From JACCQS01 sp963766765 (lineage in GTDB: Bacteria; Actinomycetota; Actinomycetes; Mycobacteriales; Geodermatophilaceae), in contig CAVYBR010000014.1 of the NCBI GenBank assembly GCA_963766765.1, positions 124,001-188,000 on the forward strand: DNA of 64,000 bases, written 5' to 3'. The notes below the pieces were generated by a model, which searched no databases, had not been told where the DNA came from, and worked only from the letters and a program-made list of their open reading frames with translations. Both the position numbers and the translations under genes were made by a program. Numbering within the stretch: the first letter of the stretch is position 1; every line of letters starts with the position of its first letter. Positions 51,611 through 60,216 of this stretch are shown here, piece by piece.

Positions 51611-52240
51611 ATGGCCCCGCCGAAGCGTCGATCCACCTACCGGCAGCTGCAGGCGCAGATGACCCGCGAGCGCATCGTCGATGCGGCGCGCGCCCTCATG
51701 TCAGAGCGCGGATGGGCTGGCGCAACGATCGACGCCATCGCAGCCCAGGCAGGCGTCGCTACAGCGACTGTGTACTCGGCGTTCGGCAACAAGCTGGAGA
51801 TCGTCGAAGCCATGCGCCAGGTCATGCTGCGCGATGCCAAAATCGGTGAGCTTACCGCGCAGGCGGAGGCCGAACCCGATGCCGCCAGGCGACTCCAGCT
51901 GTGGGCCAAATCCATCCGGCAGCAGATGGAAAGCAGCTACGACATCATCTCGATCCATCGCCAGGCTGCCCGGGCGGATCAGCAGTTCGCGGCCGAGTAC
52001 CGCAAGGTGCTCGACAATCGTGCGCGCCACTTCGCGAAGTTCATCCATGGCCTGCGCGATGGTCTGGCCGAGCACCTCGACACTCGCACGGCCACTGACC
52101 TCCTCTGGGCGTTCTCCACCGAGGAGCTCTGGCGAGAACTCGTCGAGGAGCGGAAGTGGTCGCCCGACCGTTACGAACGGTGGTTGGCCGCGACCCTGGT
52201 GGCCCAACTCATCGAGGCGCCCAGCCTTCTCGCCCCATAG
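51611..52240 (+). CDS. TetR family transcriptional regulator
   Basis: A 209-residue regulator. The N-terminal DNA-binding domain includes RERIVDAARALMSERGWAGA, then IDAIAAQAGVATATVYSAFG as the helix-turn-helix (about residues 37-56). The ligand-binding half is unlike any subfamily I recognise. A palindrome and a TAGTCT -10 box upstream suggest autoregulation and a leaderless transcript. Confidence 0.9.
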   Translation: MAPPKRRSTYRQLQAQMTRERIVDAARALMSERGWAGATIDAIAAQAGVATATVYSAFGNKLEIVEAMRQVMLRDAKIGELTAQAEAEPDAARRLQLWAKSIRQQMESSYDIISIHRQAARADQQFAAEYRKVLDNRARHFAKFIHGLRDGLAEHLDTRTATDLLWAFSTEELWRELVEERKWSPDRYERWLAATLVAQLIEAPSLLAP

Positions 52241-52389
52241 GAAAGGCACTCACTCAGCACCCAAGGGCACCGAATGGACAACCAGCCTGCCCGAGTGCGT
52301 TTACAGGAGACAGAACGCGGTATTAACTGTCGCGGCACCCACGGGAGTATCACCTCGAATCGACCGCTGCTCGGACTTCGGAGGACCGC

Positions 52390-52638
52390 ATGAGCGAGCC
52401 AGGTACCGATCGCGAGCACTTGGCCGGGGAACTGGCTGACACTCACCGCGGCTGCGAATGCGTGAACTGTCTCGGTGAGGCCGAGCGGTTCATCGCTGAG
52501 CACATCGATCCGATGACGGAGCAAGGACTTGCCGACGCTTGGGAGGCAGGATGGCAGTCGGGCGCCGACGACACTGCCCGCGATCTCGGCGCCACGCACG
52601 TGCTCGTCCACGGGCCAAACCCACACCGCGCCGCCTAG
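52390..52638 (+). CDS. small hypothetical protein
   Basis: An 82-residue acidic protein, no recognised domain. RGCECVNCLGEAERFI carries two cysteines in CxxC-like spacing, and MTEQGLADAWEAGWQSGADD follows. A GGAGG lies eight bases before the ATG. Possibly a small metal-binding protein, but that rests only on the cysteines. Confidence 0.5.
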   Translation: MSEPGTDREHLAGELADTHRGCECVNCLGEAERFIAEHIDPMTEQGLADAWEAGWQSGADDTARDLGATHVLVHGPNPHRAA

Positions 52639-52730
52639 TCGAGGCGCCCGCTTGCCGCCAACGCCTAATCTGAACGGCAACTCACTGCCTGATCTCAGCT
52701 GAGCGGCTGGCCGGTGGTTGGAGGCGCGAG

Positions 52731-53375
52731 GTGAGGTTCGCCAATCGAACCGACGCGGGGCGAAGACTGGCGCTCGCGTCACAACACCTGCGCAGCAGCG
52801 ATGTCGTCGTCTGTGGGCTACCACGCGGTGGCGTTCCGGTCGCTTACGAGGTCGCCTCAGCCCTCCGGGCCCCCTTGGACGTGATTGTGGTCCGCAAGTT
52901 GGGCTTTCCGGGCCAACCCGAGTTGGCCATGGGTGCGGTGGGTGAAGGAGGCGCGCGATTCGTCAATGACAGGCTCGTGGCCAGATCCGGTCTCACCCGG
53001 AGTGAACTCTCTGCGGTCGAGGATCGAGCTTCCGCGGAGGTGCTGCGCGCGGCCCAAGCATTTCGGAATGGGCTGGCGCCCGTGCCTCGGGCCGGCCGAA
53101 TAGTCGTGCTCGTCGACGACGGGATCGCGACCGGATCGACGGCGCGCGCGGCTGCGCAGGTTGCTCGCGCGCAAGGAGCGACCCGGGTCGTACTGGCAGT
53201 CCCGGTAGCGCCCTCGGGCTGGACCCTGAGCATGGATCGGGCAGCAGATGAGTACATCTCAGTCGAGACGCCGCGGAGCATGATGGCGGTGGGGCACTGG
53301 TACCGCGATTTCTCGCCCACGCCTGATTTCGAGGTCGTGAATTGCCTTACCGCGAGCTTGCAGTGGCGTCAATGA
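52731..53375 (+). CDS. phosphoribosyltransferase family protein
   Basis: A 214-residue type I phosphoribosyltransferase-fold protein. The PRPP-binding motif is VVLVDDGIATGSTARAAAQ (about residues 125-143), and the N-terminal GLPRGGVPVAYEVA and VVRKLGFPGQPELAMGA are hallmarks of the stand-alone 'predicted phosphoribosyltransferase' group. The substrate base is unknown. Start is GTG. Confidence 0.88.
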   Translation: MRFANRTDAGRRLALASQHLRSSDVVVCGLPRGGVPVAYEVASALRAPLDVIVVRKLGFPGQPELAMGAVGEGGARFVNDRLVARSGLTRSELSAVEDRASAEVLRAAQAFRNGLAPVPRAGRIVVLVDDGIATGSTARAAAQVARAQGATRVVLAVPVAPSGWTLSMDRAADEYISVETPRSMMAVGHWYRDFSPTPDFEVVNCLTASLQWRQ

Positions 53376-53460
53376 CCCTTCGTACGGCAGAATGACACCA
53401 AAGTAAGTAACCGTCCCGAGGTCGATGCGTTGGGGAAGACGCCATCGACAGGGGGCACCG

Positions 53461-53979
53461 GTGCTACAACAGATCAGCGAGCAGGCCAATCCCGCGCGGG
53501 GTGCGGTCTTCATTCACGCTTGCCCGCCAGCCTTGTGCCCGCACGTCGAATGGGCCATCAGCGGGGTCGTCGGCGCTCCGATCAGCCTCACCTGGGCGGG
53601 TCAACCGGTGGATCCTGGACTCTTCCGGGCCGAATACACCTGGTCGGGCCCGCGGGGTAGCGCGGCTCGAATCGCCAGCGCACTGCGCGCGTGGTCGATG
53701 CTGCGCTTCGAGGTCACCGAGGAACCCAACCCCGGCAGCGACGGCGAACGGATCTGCCACGTACCCGGACGCGGAATCTTCCGCGGCATCGTCAGCGCCA
53801 ACGGGGACTATCTCGTCGGCGAACAGCAGCTACGTCACCTGCTCGCGACCGCTACTACGAAAGAGGACATCGCCCACGGCATCGAGACCATGCTCGGAGC
53901 AGCCTGGGACGCCGACCTCGAGCACTATCGCCACGCCGGTGACGGCTCGCCAGGCACGTGGCTGCATCAAGTGAGTTGA
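53461..53979 (+). CDS. DUF3145 domain protein
   Basis: A 172-residue actinobacterial protein of unknown function. Conserved blocks: GAVFIHACPPALCPHVEWAI, ALRAWSMLRFEVTEEPNPGSDG, and GRGIFRGIVSANGDYLVGEQ. In streptomycetes a DUF3145 gene sits beside the fabD-fabH-acpP-fabF cluster; here it lies just before a sigma-factor cassette and then that cluster. The start is uncertain: GTG at 53461 has a GGGGG site upstream, ATG at 53425 is the alternative. Confidence 0.82.
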   Translation: MLQQISEQANPARGAVFIHACPPALCPHVEWAISGVVGAPISLTWAGQPVDPGLFRAEYTWSGPRGSAARIASALRAWSMLRFEVTEEPNPGSDGERICHVPGRGIFRGIVSANGDYLVGEQQLRHLLATATTKEDIAHGIETMLGAAWDADLEHYRHAGDGSPGTWLHQVS

Positions 53980-54091
53980 CCGACGCGTCAGCTGAGGCTC
54001 CGGGGGTGTAGAGAAGGTCGGATCCGCTCCGACGTTCCCCATGAAGGCCGCCATGAGAGGCGTGCCTCGTCGGAGCAGAAGGAGAACTTCC

Positions 54092-54484
54092 GTGAAGTAC
54101 GTAATCCTGATCCACTCCAATCCCGAGCCCTGGGGACACCCCACCCAGATCTACACCGAAGAAGGGCGAGCGCTGCCCCAGGAGCGGCACGCGGAGATGG
54201 ACCGGCAGTTCGATGCGCTGATGACGGAGATTTCCGCGTCGGGGGAGCTCGTTACCGCCGAGGCGCTGGCTGACCCGGCCTCGGCGACTCTGTATACGTG
54301 GAGCGCCGAGGGTCATCTCGCCACCGAGGGGCCGTACGCGGAGGCGAAGGAACATCTCGCTGGCTTCTTCCTCATCGACTGTGCCTCCCGCGAGCGGGCC
54401 GAGGAGATCGCCGCGGTGTTCGCCCAGCCGGGCGGTGTCATCGAACTCCGACCGGCGATGTGGCCGGGCGGCGACGATCAGTGA
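54092..54484 (+). CDS. YCII-domain (DGPF) protein
   Basis: A 130-residue YCII-related protein. KYVILIHSNPEPW opens the fold and the DGPF-type block reads TEGPYAEAKEHLAGFFLID. These small proteins are characteristic partners of ECF42-type sigma factors; the gene after it is such a sigma factor, overlapping by four bases (GTGA). An AGGAG lies before the GTG at 54092. Biochemical role unknown. Confidence 0.88.
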   Translation: MKYVILIHSNPEPWGHPTQIYTEEGRALPQERHAEMDRQFDALMTEISASGELVTAEALADPASATLYTWSAEGHLATEGPYAEAKEHLAGFFLIDCASRERAEEIAAVFAQPGGVIELRPAMWPGGDDQ

Positions 54485-55720
54485 CCGACGCCGGCCTGGA
54501 GCAGGTCTGGCGACACTGCGCCCCGGACGTACTGGCCGCGCTCGTGCGCGGTACGGCGACTTCGAAGCTGCCGAGGACGCAGTGCAGGAGGCGCTGCTTG
54601 CTGCGGCTCGGCAATGGCCGAGCGAGGGTGTGCCGGACAACCCGAAAGCCTGGCTGATCACGGTGGCCTCGCGCCGCCTGGTGGATCAGTGGCGCAGCGA
54701 TCAGGCCCGGACCGGCCGGGAGGAGTCGGTCGCCCGGCGCGAGCCCGACCCGAGATGGTGGCGCCGGCGGCCGACATCGCGGGGCCAGGGTGGACGGGAC
54801 GACTCGCTGACCTTGTTGTTGCTCTGCTGTCACCCTGCGCTTCCGCGGCCCTCGCAGGTGGCGTTGACGTTGCGTGCCGTCGGCGGCTTGAGCACGGCAC
54901 AGATCGCCCGGGCGTTCCTGGTGCCGGAAGCCACGATGGCGCAACGGATCAGCCGGGCCAAGAATCGGCTCCGCGAGGTGGGCGCGCGGTTCACGGTCCC
55001 AGCCAGGGAGCAGATGCCCGACCGGGTCACGGCCGCGGCACATGTGCTGTACCTGGTCTTCACCGAGGGCCACACGAATACGACCATGGCTGGGCTGGTG
55101 GACGTGTCGCTGGCTGACGAGGCGATTCGTCTGACTCGCGAACTACATGCGCATCTGCCACAGGTGGGTGAGGTGGCGGGGTTGTTGGCACTGATGCTGC
55201 TGACCGATGCCCGACGCGCAGCTCGCTCCACCGCGAGGGCTGGCTCGTGCCACTGGCCGAGCAGGACCGCACCCTGTGGAACCAGGGACTCCTGCGCGAG
55301 GGCATCGCTCTGGTCGAGCGCACGCTGCCGACCGGTCCGGTGGGCCCGTTCCAGCTGCAAGCCGCGATTGCGGCGGTCCATGCGGAGGCCACTCGCGCCG
55401 AGGACACTGACTGGGCGCAGATCGAGGCGCTCTACCGCATGCTCCGCGATCTCGCGCCGAGTCCGGTCGTGACGCTCAATCACGCAGTGGCGGTCGCCAT
55501 GGTCGACGGCCCGGCGGCGGGACTGGGCATGCTCGACGCGCTCCTGCAGGACCGCGTCATGCAACGAAACCACCGACTGCACGCCGTGCGCGCCCACCTG
55601 CTCGAGATGGACGGCCGGAGGAAGAGGCTCGTGCGGTCTATGCCTGCGCAGCGCGGTCTGGCCACCAGCATTCCCGAGCAGCGCTACCTCAACGCCAAGG
55701 CAACGTCCCAGGAACGACGG
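54481..55720 (+). pseudogene. ECF42-type RNA polymerase sigma factor, about six frameshifts
   Basis: Reading across frames gives a typical ECF sigma with a long C-terminal extension: the start TDAGLEQVWRHCAPDVLAAL, region 2 DFEAAEDAVQEALLAAARQW with VASRRLVDQWRS, DDSLTLLLLCCHPAL, region 4 LSTAQIARAFLVPEATMAQR, VLYLVFTEGH, and a TPR-like C-terminus (QLQAAIAAVHAEAT, ALYRMLRDLAPSPVVTLN). Frame changes fall near 54550, 54755, 54790, 55225, 55618 and 55660. None of the segments contains internal stops. The frame then runs on into the VOC gene without a stop. Either indel errors or a dead gene. Confidence 0.82.
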
Positions 55721-56107
55721 ATGGACATCATGTCTGACTCGATCAAGCTCAGCTCGCCCGCCATCAACTGCCCTGACTCCGCGAAGCTGGCTGCGTTCTA
55801 TGCGGACATCACCGGCGGGGAGGTCACTGTCTTCGATGACGCGTGGGCCATGGTCACCGGTCCCGGCGGGCGGATCGACTTCCAGAAGGTGCCCGACTTC
55901 ACTGCACCCACCTGGCCGGAGCCCACGGTCCCGATGCACATGCACCTCGACTTCTACGTCGATGACCTTGCCGCGACCGAGGCGCGGGTTCTGGCGGCCG
56001 GGGCGACGAAGTACGAGTTCCAGCCCAACGCCGAGCACTGCATCGTCTTTGCCGACCCGGCCGGCAACCCGTTCTGCCTGTCCACCTGGGACCAACTGCA
56101 GCACTGA
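55721..56107 (+). CDS. VOC family (glyoxalase/bleomycin-resistance-like) protein
   Basis: A 128-residue vicinal-oxygen-chelate fold protein: AINCPDSAKLAAFYADITGG opens the fold, with VPMHMHLDFYVDDLAATEAR in the middle and CIVFADPAGNPFCLSTWD at the end. Members bind metals or drugs; the substrate here is unknown. An AGGA seven bases before the ATG at 55721 favours that start over the ATG nine bases further. It is in frame with the last sigma-factor segment, so a fusion protein cannot be excluded. Confidence 0.82.
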   Translation: MDIMSDSIKLSSPAINCPDSAKLAAFYADITGGEVTVFDDAWAMVTGPGGRIDFQKVPDFTAPTWPEPTVPMHMHLDFYVDDLAATEARVLAAGATKYEFQPNAEHCIVFADPAGNPFCLSTWDQLQH

Positions 56108-56117
56108 CGGCGCCGAG

Positions 56118-56184
56118 AGCGGCGGTTGGGTAGCGAACCGGCCAATCGCGGCACGGCAAAGCGGCGGTTGGGTAGCGAACCGGC
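56118..56184. repeat. two 25-bp direct repeats
   Basis: AGCGGCGGTTGGGTAGCGAA-CCGGC occurs at 56118-56142 and, identical, at 56160-56184. The pair lies between the convergent VOC gene and accD and ends five bases before the accD stop region. Confidence 0.85.
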
Positions 56185-56188
56185 TCGA

Positions 56189-57607
56189 TCAGAGCGGGAT
56201 GTTGCCGTGGGCTCCCCGACCCGCAGGGGCGGCAGCGAGCGCCTCGACCAGGCGGCGCCGAGTGTCGGCCGGCTGCACGACGGCGTCGACGACACCGAGT
56301 TGCAGTGCCCGGTTGACGCCACCGGCGATCTGCTCGTGCTCCTTGGCCAGGTGATCGTGCAGAGCCTGGCGGTCCTCGAGCGCCGCGGCAGCCAGCTTCT
56401 TGCGGTGCAAGATCCCGACGGCCGCCTTCGCGCCCATCACTGCAACCTCGGCGCCCGGCCAGGCGAAGACAGCGGTGGCACCCAGCGACCTGGCGTTCAT
56501 GGCGATGTAGGCGCCTCCGTAGGACTTGCGGGTCACCAGGGTCACCGTGGGCACGACCGCCTCGGCAAAGGCGTGCAGGAGTTTCGCGCCCCGCCGTACG
56601 ACGCCGTCCCACTCCTGGCCGACACCAGGCAGGTAACCGGGTACGTCAACGACCACGACGATCGGAAGACCGAAGGCATCACACATGCGCACGAACCGGG
56701 CTGCCTTCTCAGCAGACTCGGAATTCAGGCAGCCACCCAGTCGCATGGGGTTGTTGGCGACGACGCCGACACTGCGACCGGCCAACCGGCCCAGTGCCGT
56801 GACGACGTTGGGTGCCCAGCGGGTGTGCAACTCCAGGGGCGGCTCGTCCAGCAATGCGGCGATGATCGGCTTGACGTCATAGGCGCGCTGCGGGGAATCG
56901 GGCATCAGAGTGCCCAGGTCCACCTCGTTCTCGCGTACGGCTGCGCCGAGGTCGAAACTGCCCTGGATCGCGAACAGTGCCGTAGCCCTGCGGGCCACCT
57001 GCAGTGCGCCCGCTTCGGAATCGGCCGTCACGTGAACAACGCCGCTGCGCCTGCCGTGGGTGTCGGGACCACCGAGGCGTTCCATGTCGACGTCCTCGCC
57101 GGTCACACTGCGGACGACGTCAGGCCCAGTCACGAAGATCCGGCCGTCCGGCCCCATGATCACCAGGTCGGTCAGCGCCGGGCCGTACGCCGCGCCTCCG
57201 GCGGCCGGGCCGAGGACAACCGAGATCTGCGGAACCCGACCTGAGGCGCGCACCATGGCGGCGAACACCAGTCCGACCGCGTCGAGCGCCTCAACGCCTT
57301 CGGCCAGCCTTGCACCGCCGGAGTGCCAGATCGCGATGACCGGAACGCGTTGCCGGACAGCGCTGTCGATCGCGTCGACGATGTGCCGGCAACCCTCTGA
57401 ACCCATGGCGCCGCCCATCTTGGTGGCATCGGTGCAGTAGGCCACGACAGCCGCGCCGTCGATCGTCCCGCGAGCGGCGAACACGCCACTGTCATCGCGT
57501 CTGGTCAGCTCGCGGAGGGAGCCGGGATCGAACAGGCTCTCCAGCCGCAATGCCGGGTCACGAGGATCCCGCGAATCCAGTTCAGGTACTTGAGCCAGTG
57601 CAGTCAC
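56189..57607 (-). CDS. accD: acyl-CoA carboxylase carboxyltransferase (beta) subunit
   Basis: A 472-residue biotin-dependent carboxyltransferase. VVAYCTDATKMGGAMGSEGC, IAIWHSGGARLAEGVEALD, GPAAGGAAYGPALTDLVIM and VTRKSYGGAYIAMNARSLG mark the two crotonase-like lobes. It carboxylates acetyl- or propionyl-CoA with a biotin-carrying alpha chain encoded elsewhere, supplying malonyl-CoA to the adjacent fab genes. AAGGAG nine bases before the GTG at 57607 decides the start over a TTG 24 bases upstream. In streptomycetes accD genes are also placed near fatty-acid synthesis. Confidence 0.9.
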   Translation of the reverse strand: MTALAQVPELDSRDPRDPALRLESLFDPGSLRELTRRDDSGVFAARGTIDGAAVVAYCTDATKMGGAMGSEGCRHIVDAIDSAVRQRVPVIAIWHSGGARLAEGVEALDAVGLVFAAMVRASGRVPQISVVLGPAAGGAAYGPALTDLVIMGPDGRIFVTGPDVVRSVTGEDVDMERLGGPDTHGRRSGVVHVTADSEAGALQVARRATALFAIQGSFDLGAAVRENEVDLGTLMPDSPQRAYDVKPIIAALLDEPPLELHTRWAPNVVTALGRLAGRSVGVVANNPMRLGGCLNSESAEKAARFVRMCDAFGLPIVVVVDVPGYLPGVGQEWDGVVRRGAKLLHAFAEAVVPTVTLVTRKSYGGAYIAMNARSLGATAVFAWPGAEVAVMGAKAAVGILHRKKLAAAALEDRQALHDHLAKEHEQIAGGVNRALQLGVVDAVVQPADTRRRLVEALAAAPAGRGAHGNIPL

Positions 57608-57661
57608 GGCTCGCTCCTTGGTCGTGGTCAACGTCGCTGGTGCGACGGTGTCGGGCGCCGC

Positions 57662-58885
57662 TCACGCGGCGGTGAAGACGAGGGCAACGTTGTGTCCGCC
57701 GAAGCCGAACGAGTCGTTCACAGCGGCCTGCAGCGTGGTCTTTCGCGGAGCTCCCCGGACGATGTCCAACGCCTGTACGCGCGGGTCGTCGTCGAGGTCC
57801 TCGGCGTTCTGGGTTCCGGGAACGATCTGGTCGCGCAGGGCGAGCACGGTGAAGATGGCCTCGACCGCCCCGCTTGCGCCGAGCATGTGCCCGGTCATCG
57901 ACTTGGTGGCGGCAACTGCCGCGCCATCGCCGATCGCGGCCAGGATCGCGCCCGCCTCCGCGACATCGCCGACCGGCGTCGCCGTGGCGTGCGCGTTGAC
58001 GTGGCCGATCTCCGACGCATCGATGCCCGCGCTCCGCAGCGCCAGCCGAATCGCCAGGGCGGCGAAGTCTCCCTCCGGCTGGGGCTGCACCATGTCGAAG
58101 GAGTCACAGCTGACCCCTGCGCCGGCGAGCTGAGCGTAGATCCGAGCTCCCCGGGCCCGGGCGAACTCACCCCGTTCCAACACCATGAGGCCAGCACCCT
58201 CGCCCAGGACGAACCCATCTCGGGCCTTGTCGAAGGGCCGCGAGGCGTGCTCCGGGTCATCGTTTCGGGTGGACAGGGCCCGCATCCGGGAGAAGCCCGC
58301 CATCGGCAATGGGTGGATGCACGCCTCCGCGCCACCGCAGACCACGACGTCGGCGCGACCGGCGCGGATCAGGTCCAGTCCAAGAGAGATTCCTTCCGAG
58401 CCCGCTGCACAGGCACTGACCGGCGTGTGCACTCCTGCTCGGGCGCGCAGTTCGAGACCGACGGTGGCCGCGGATCCGTTGGGCATCAGCATCGGCACCG
58501 CCATCGGTGAGACGCGCGAGACTCCGCGCTCCTCGAGCACGTCGTCCTCCCGGAGCATGGTCAGGGCACCGCCCACGCCCGTACCCACCACCACTGCCAG
58601 GCGCTCGGGGTCCACTTCCGGGCTGCCCGCGTCGGCCCAGGCCTCACGCGCCGCCAGCAGTGCGATCTGCTGGCAGCGATCCAGCCGGCGAGCTTTGATC
58701 CGGTCGATCTGGTCAGCCGGCTCCACGGCCAGGCGGCCGATCACCCGAACGGGCATCTGCTCGGCCCACTCCTCGGAGAGCAGGCCGATTCCAGATCGAC
58801 CTTCGAGCAGCGCCGCCCAGGTCGACGCGACGTCTCCCCCGAGGGGAGTCGTTGCGCCGAGCCCGGTGACGACGACGTCGGACAT
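57662..58885 (-). CDS. fabF: beta-ketoacyl-ACP synthase II
   Basis: A 407-residue condensing enzyme. The catalytic cysteine is in VSACAAGSEGISLG (about residue 165), the first histidine in NAHATATPVGDVAEA, the lysine and second histidine in KSMTGHMLGASGAVEA, and the C-terminal NDSFGFGGHNVALV is typical. It elongates acyl-ACP with malonyl-ACP. It starts six bases after acpP. Confidence 0.96.
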   Translation of the reverse strand: MSDVVVTGLGATTPLGGDVASTWAALLEGRSGIGLLSEEWAEQMPVRVIGRLAVEPADQIDRIKARRLDRCQQIALLAAREAWADAGSPEVDPERLAVVVGTGVGGALTMLREDDVLEERGVSRVSPMAVPMLMPNGSAATVGLELRARAGVHTPVSACAAGSEGISLGLDLIRAGRADVVVCGGAEACIHPLPMAGFSRMRALSTRNDDPEHASRPFDKARDGFVLGEGAGLMVLERGEFARARGARIYAQLAGAGVSCDSFDMVQPQPEGDFAALAIRLALRSAGIDASEIGHVNAHATATPVGDVAEAGAILAAIGDGAAVAATKSMTGHMLGASGAVEAIFTVLALRDQIVPGTQNAEDLDDDPRVQALDIVRGAPRKTTLQAAVNDSFGFGGHNVALVFTAA

Positions 58886-58891
58886 GTCAGG

Positions 58892-59137
58892 TCAGCTCTG
58901 GTTCTTCTCGATGAAGGAGACGGCGTCACCGACGGTGCGGATGTTGGCCAACTCGTCATCGGGAATGGCTACGCCGAACTTGTCCTCGACCGCAGTCGCG
59001 ATCTCGACCATCGAGAGCGAGTCGACGTCGAGGTCCTCGGTGAAGGACTTTTCGGGAGTCGCGTCTTCCGGCGTGACGCCAGCCACCTCTTCGAGAATCT
59101 CGGCGAGGCCGGACTGGATTTCCTCTGTTGTCGCCAT
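58892..59137 (-). CDS. acpP: acyl carrier protein
   Basis: An 81-residue acidic ACP. The phosphopantetheine serine lies in EDLDVDSLSMVEI (Ser about residue 41). The helices on both sides are intact. It shuttles acyl chains between the FabD, FabH and FabF encoded around it. AGGACCC upstream serves as the ribosome binding site. Confidence 0.97.
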   Translation of the reverse strand: MATTEEIQSGLAEILEEVAGVTPEDATPEKSFTEDLDVDSLSMVEIATAVEDKFGVAIPDDELANIRTVGDAVSFIEKNQS

Positions 59138-59207
59138 GCGTGCGGGTCCTTTCGTCGTGTACTCCGTCCCGGGTCCTTCCCGGTGCGGACTTGGGTTCTG
59201 GCCGTGG

Positions 59208-60179
59208 TTACGGGCAGATGACTACTTGTCCGGCGTAGGTGAGCCCGGCTCCGAAACCGATCAGGAGAGCGGTGTCTCCGGTCTTGACCTCGCCGCGCTC
59301 GATCATCGCCGTCAGCGCCAGGGGGATGGATGCCGACGAGGTGTTGCCCGACAGGACGATGTCGCGAGCGATGGCCACGTCGGAACCGAGTTTCAGGGTC
59401 CGGGCCATCGACTCGACGATGCGCAGGTTGGCCTGGTGGGGCACGAACACATCGATCTCGCCGATGTCCACGCCGGCCAGTTCACATGCGCGAAGGGCCG
59501 CGCCGGCAAGCTTGGTGGTCGCCCACCGATAGACCGCTCGTCCGTCCATGTCCATGAATGCGTTGCGGTCGGCTATCGAGATCGCTCGGGACTTCTCGCC
59601 ATCGCTGCCCCAGACCACTGGGCCGATTCCGACGGAATCGCTGGCAGCCACGACGGCCGCGCCGGCACCGTCACCGAAGATGATGCAGGTGCCGCGGTCG
59701 TCCTGATCGGTCCAGTCCGTGAGCTTCTCGGCGCCGATGACCAGGACTTTCTGCGCCGAGCCGCTGCGAATCGCATCGGAGGCGTTGGCCAATCCATAAC
59801 AGAAGCCGGCGCAGGCTGCGTTGAGGTCGAAAGCGCCCGGTGCCGTCGTCCCGAGGCGGTGCGCGACCTCTGGAGCCAGGCCCGGGATCGGTGCCGGTGG
59901 TGAACACGTTGCGAGGATGACCGTGTCAATGTCCTCGGCGAGAATCCCGCTGTTGGCCAATGCCTTTCCGGCCGCAGCAACAGACATGTCCACGACGGAC
60001 TCGTCATCTGCGGCGAAGCGACGCTCGGAGATTCCTACCCGCGTACGGATCCACTCGTCGCTGGTGTCCACGCGTCGGGAGATCTCCTCGTTGGTCACGA
60101 TCCGCCGGGGGCGGTAATCACCGAACCCGAGGATCTGGGCGCCAGGTGCGCCGGCCAACAAGCTCAAACTCCGGGTCAT
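59208..60179 (-). CDS. fabH: beta-ketoacyl-ACP synthase III
   Basis: A 323-residue initiating condensing enzyme. Cys in DLNAACAGFCYGLANA (about residue 122), His in PHQANLRIVESMAR, Asn in GNTSSASIPLAL complete the Cys-His-Asn triad. GFGAGLTYAGQVV ends it. It condenses a starter acyl-CoA with malonyl-ACP; in actinomycetes branched starters are common. Confidence 0.96.
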   Translation of the reverse strand: MTRSLSLLAGAPGAQILGFGDYRPRRIVTNEEISRRVDTSDEWIRTRVGISERRFAADDESVVDMSVAAAGKALANSGILAEDIDTVILATCSPPAPIPGLAPEVAHRLGTTAPGAFDLNAACAGFCYGLANASDAIRSGSAQKVLVIGAEKLTDWTDQDDRGTCIIFGDGAGAAVVAASDSVGIGPVVWGSDGEKSRAISIADRNAFMDMDGRAVYRWATTKLAGAALRACELAGVDIGEIDVFVPHQANLRIVESMARTLKLGSDVAIARDIVLSGNTSSASIPLALTAMIERGEVKTGDTALLIGFGAGLTYAGQVVICP

Positions 60180-60216
60180 TCACGTACTCCTAGCAAACAA
60201 GGTGCCATTCCGAGCC

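Noticed and set aside
56118..56184. Attachment sites of a mobile element
   Set aside because: The 25-bp copies are only 42 bp apart with no integrase nearby, so they do not bound an element.
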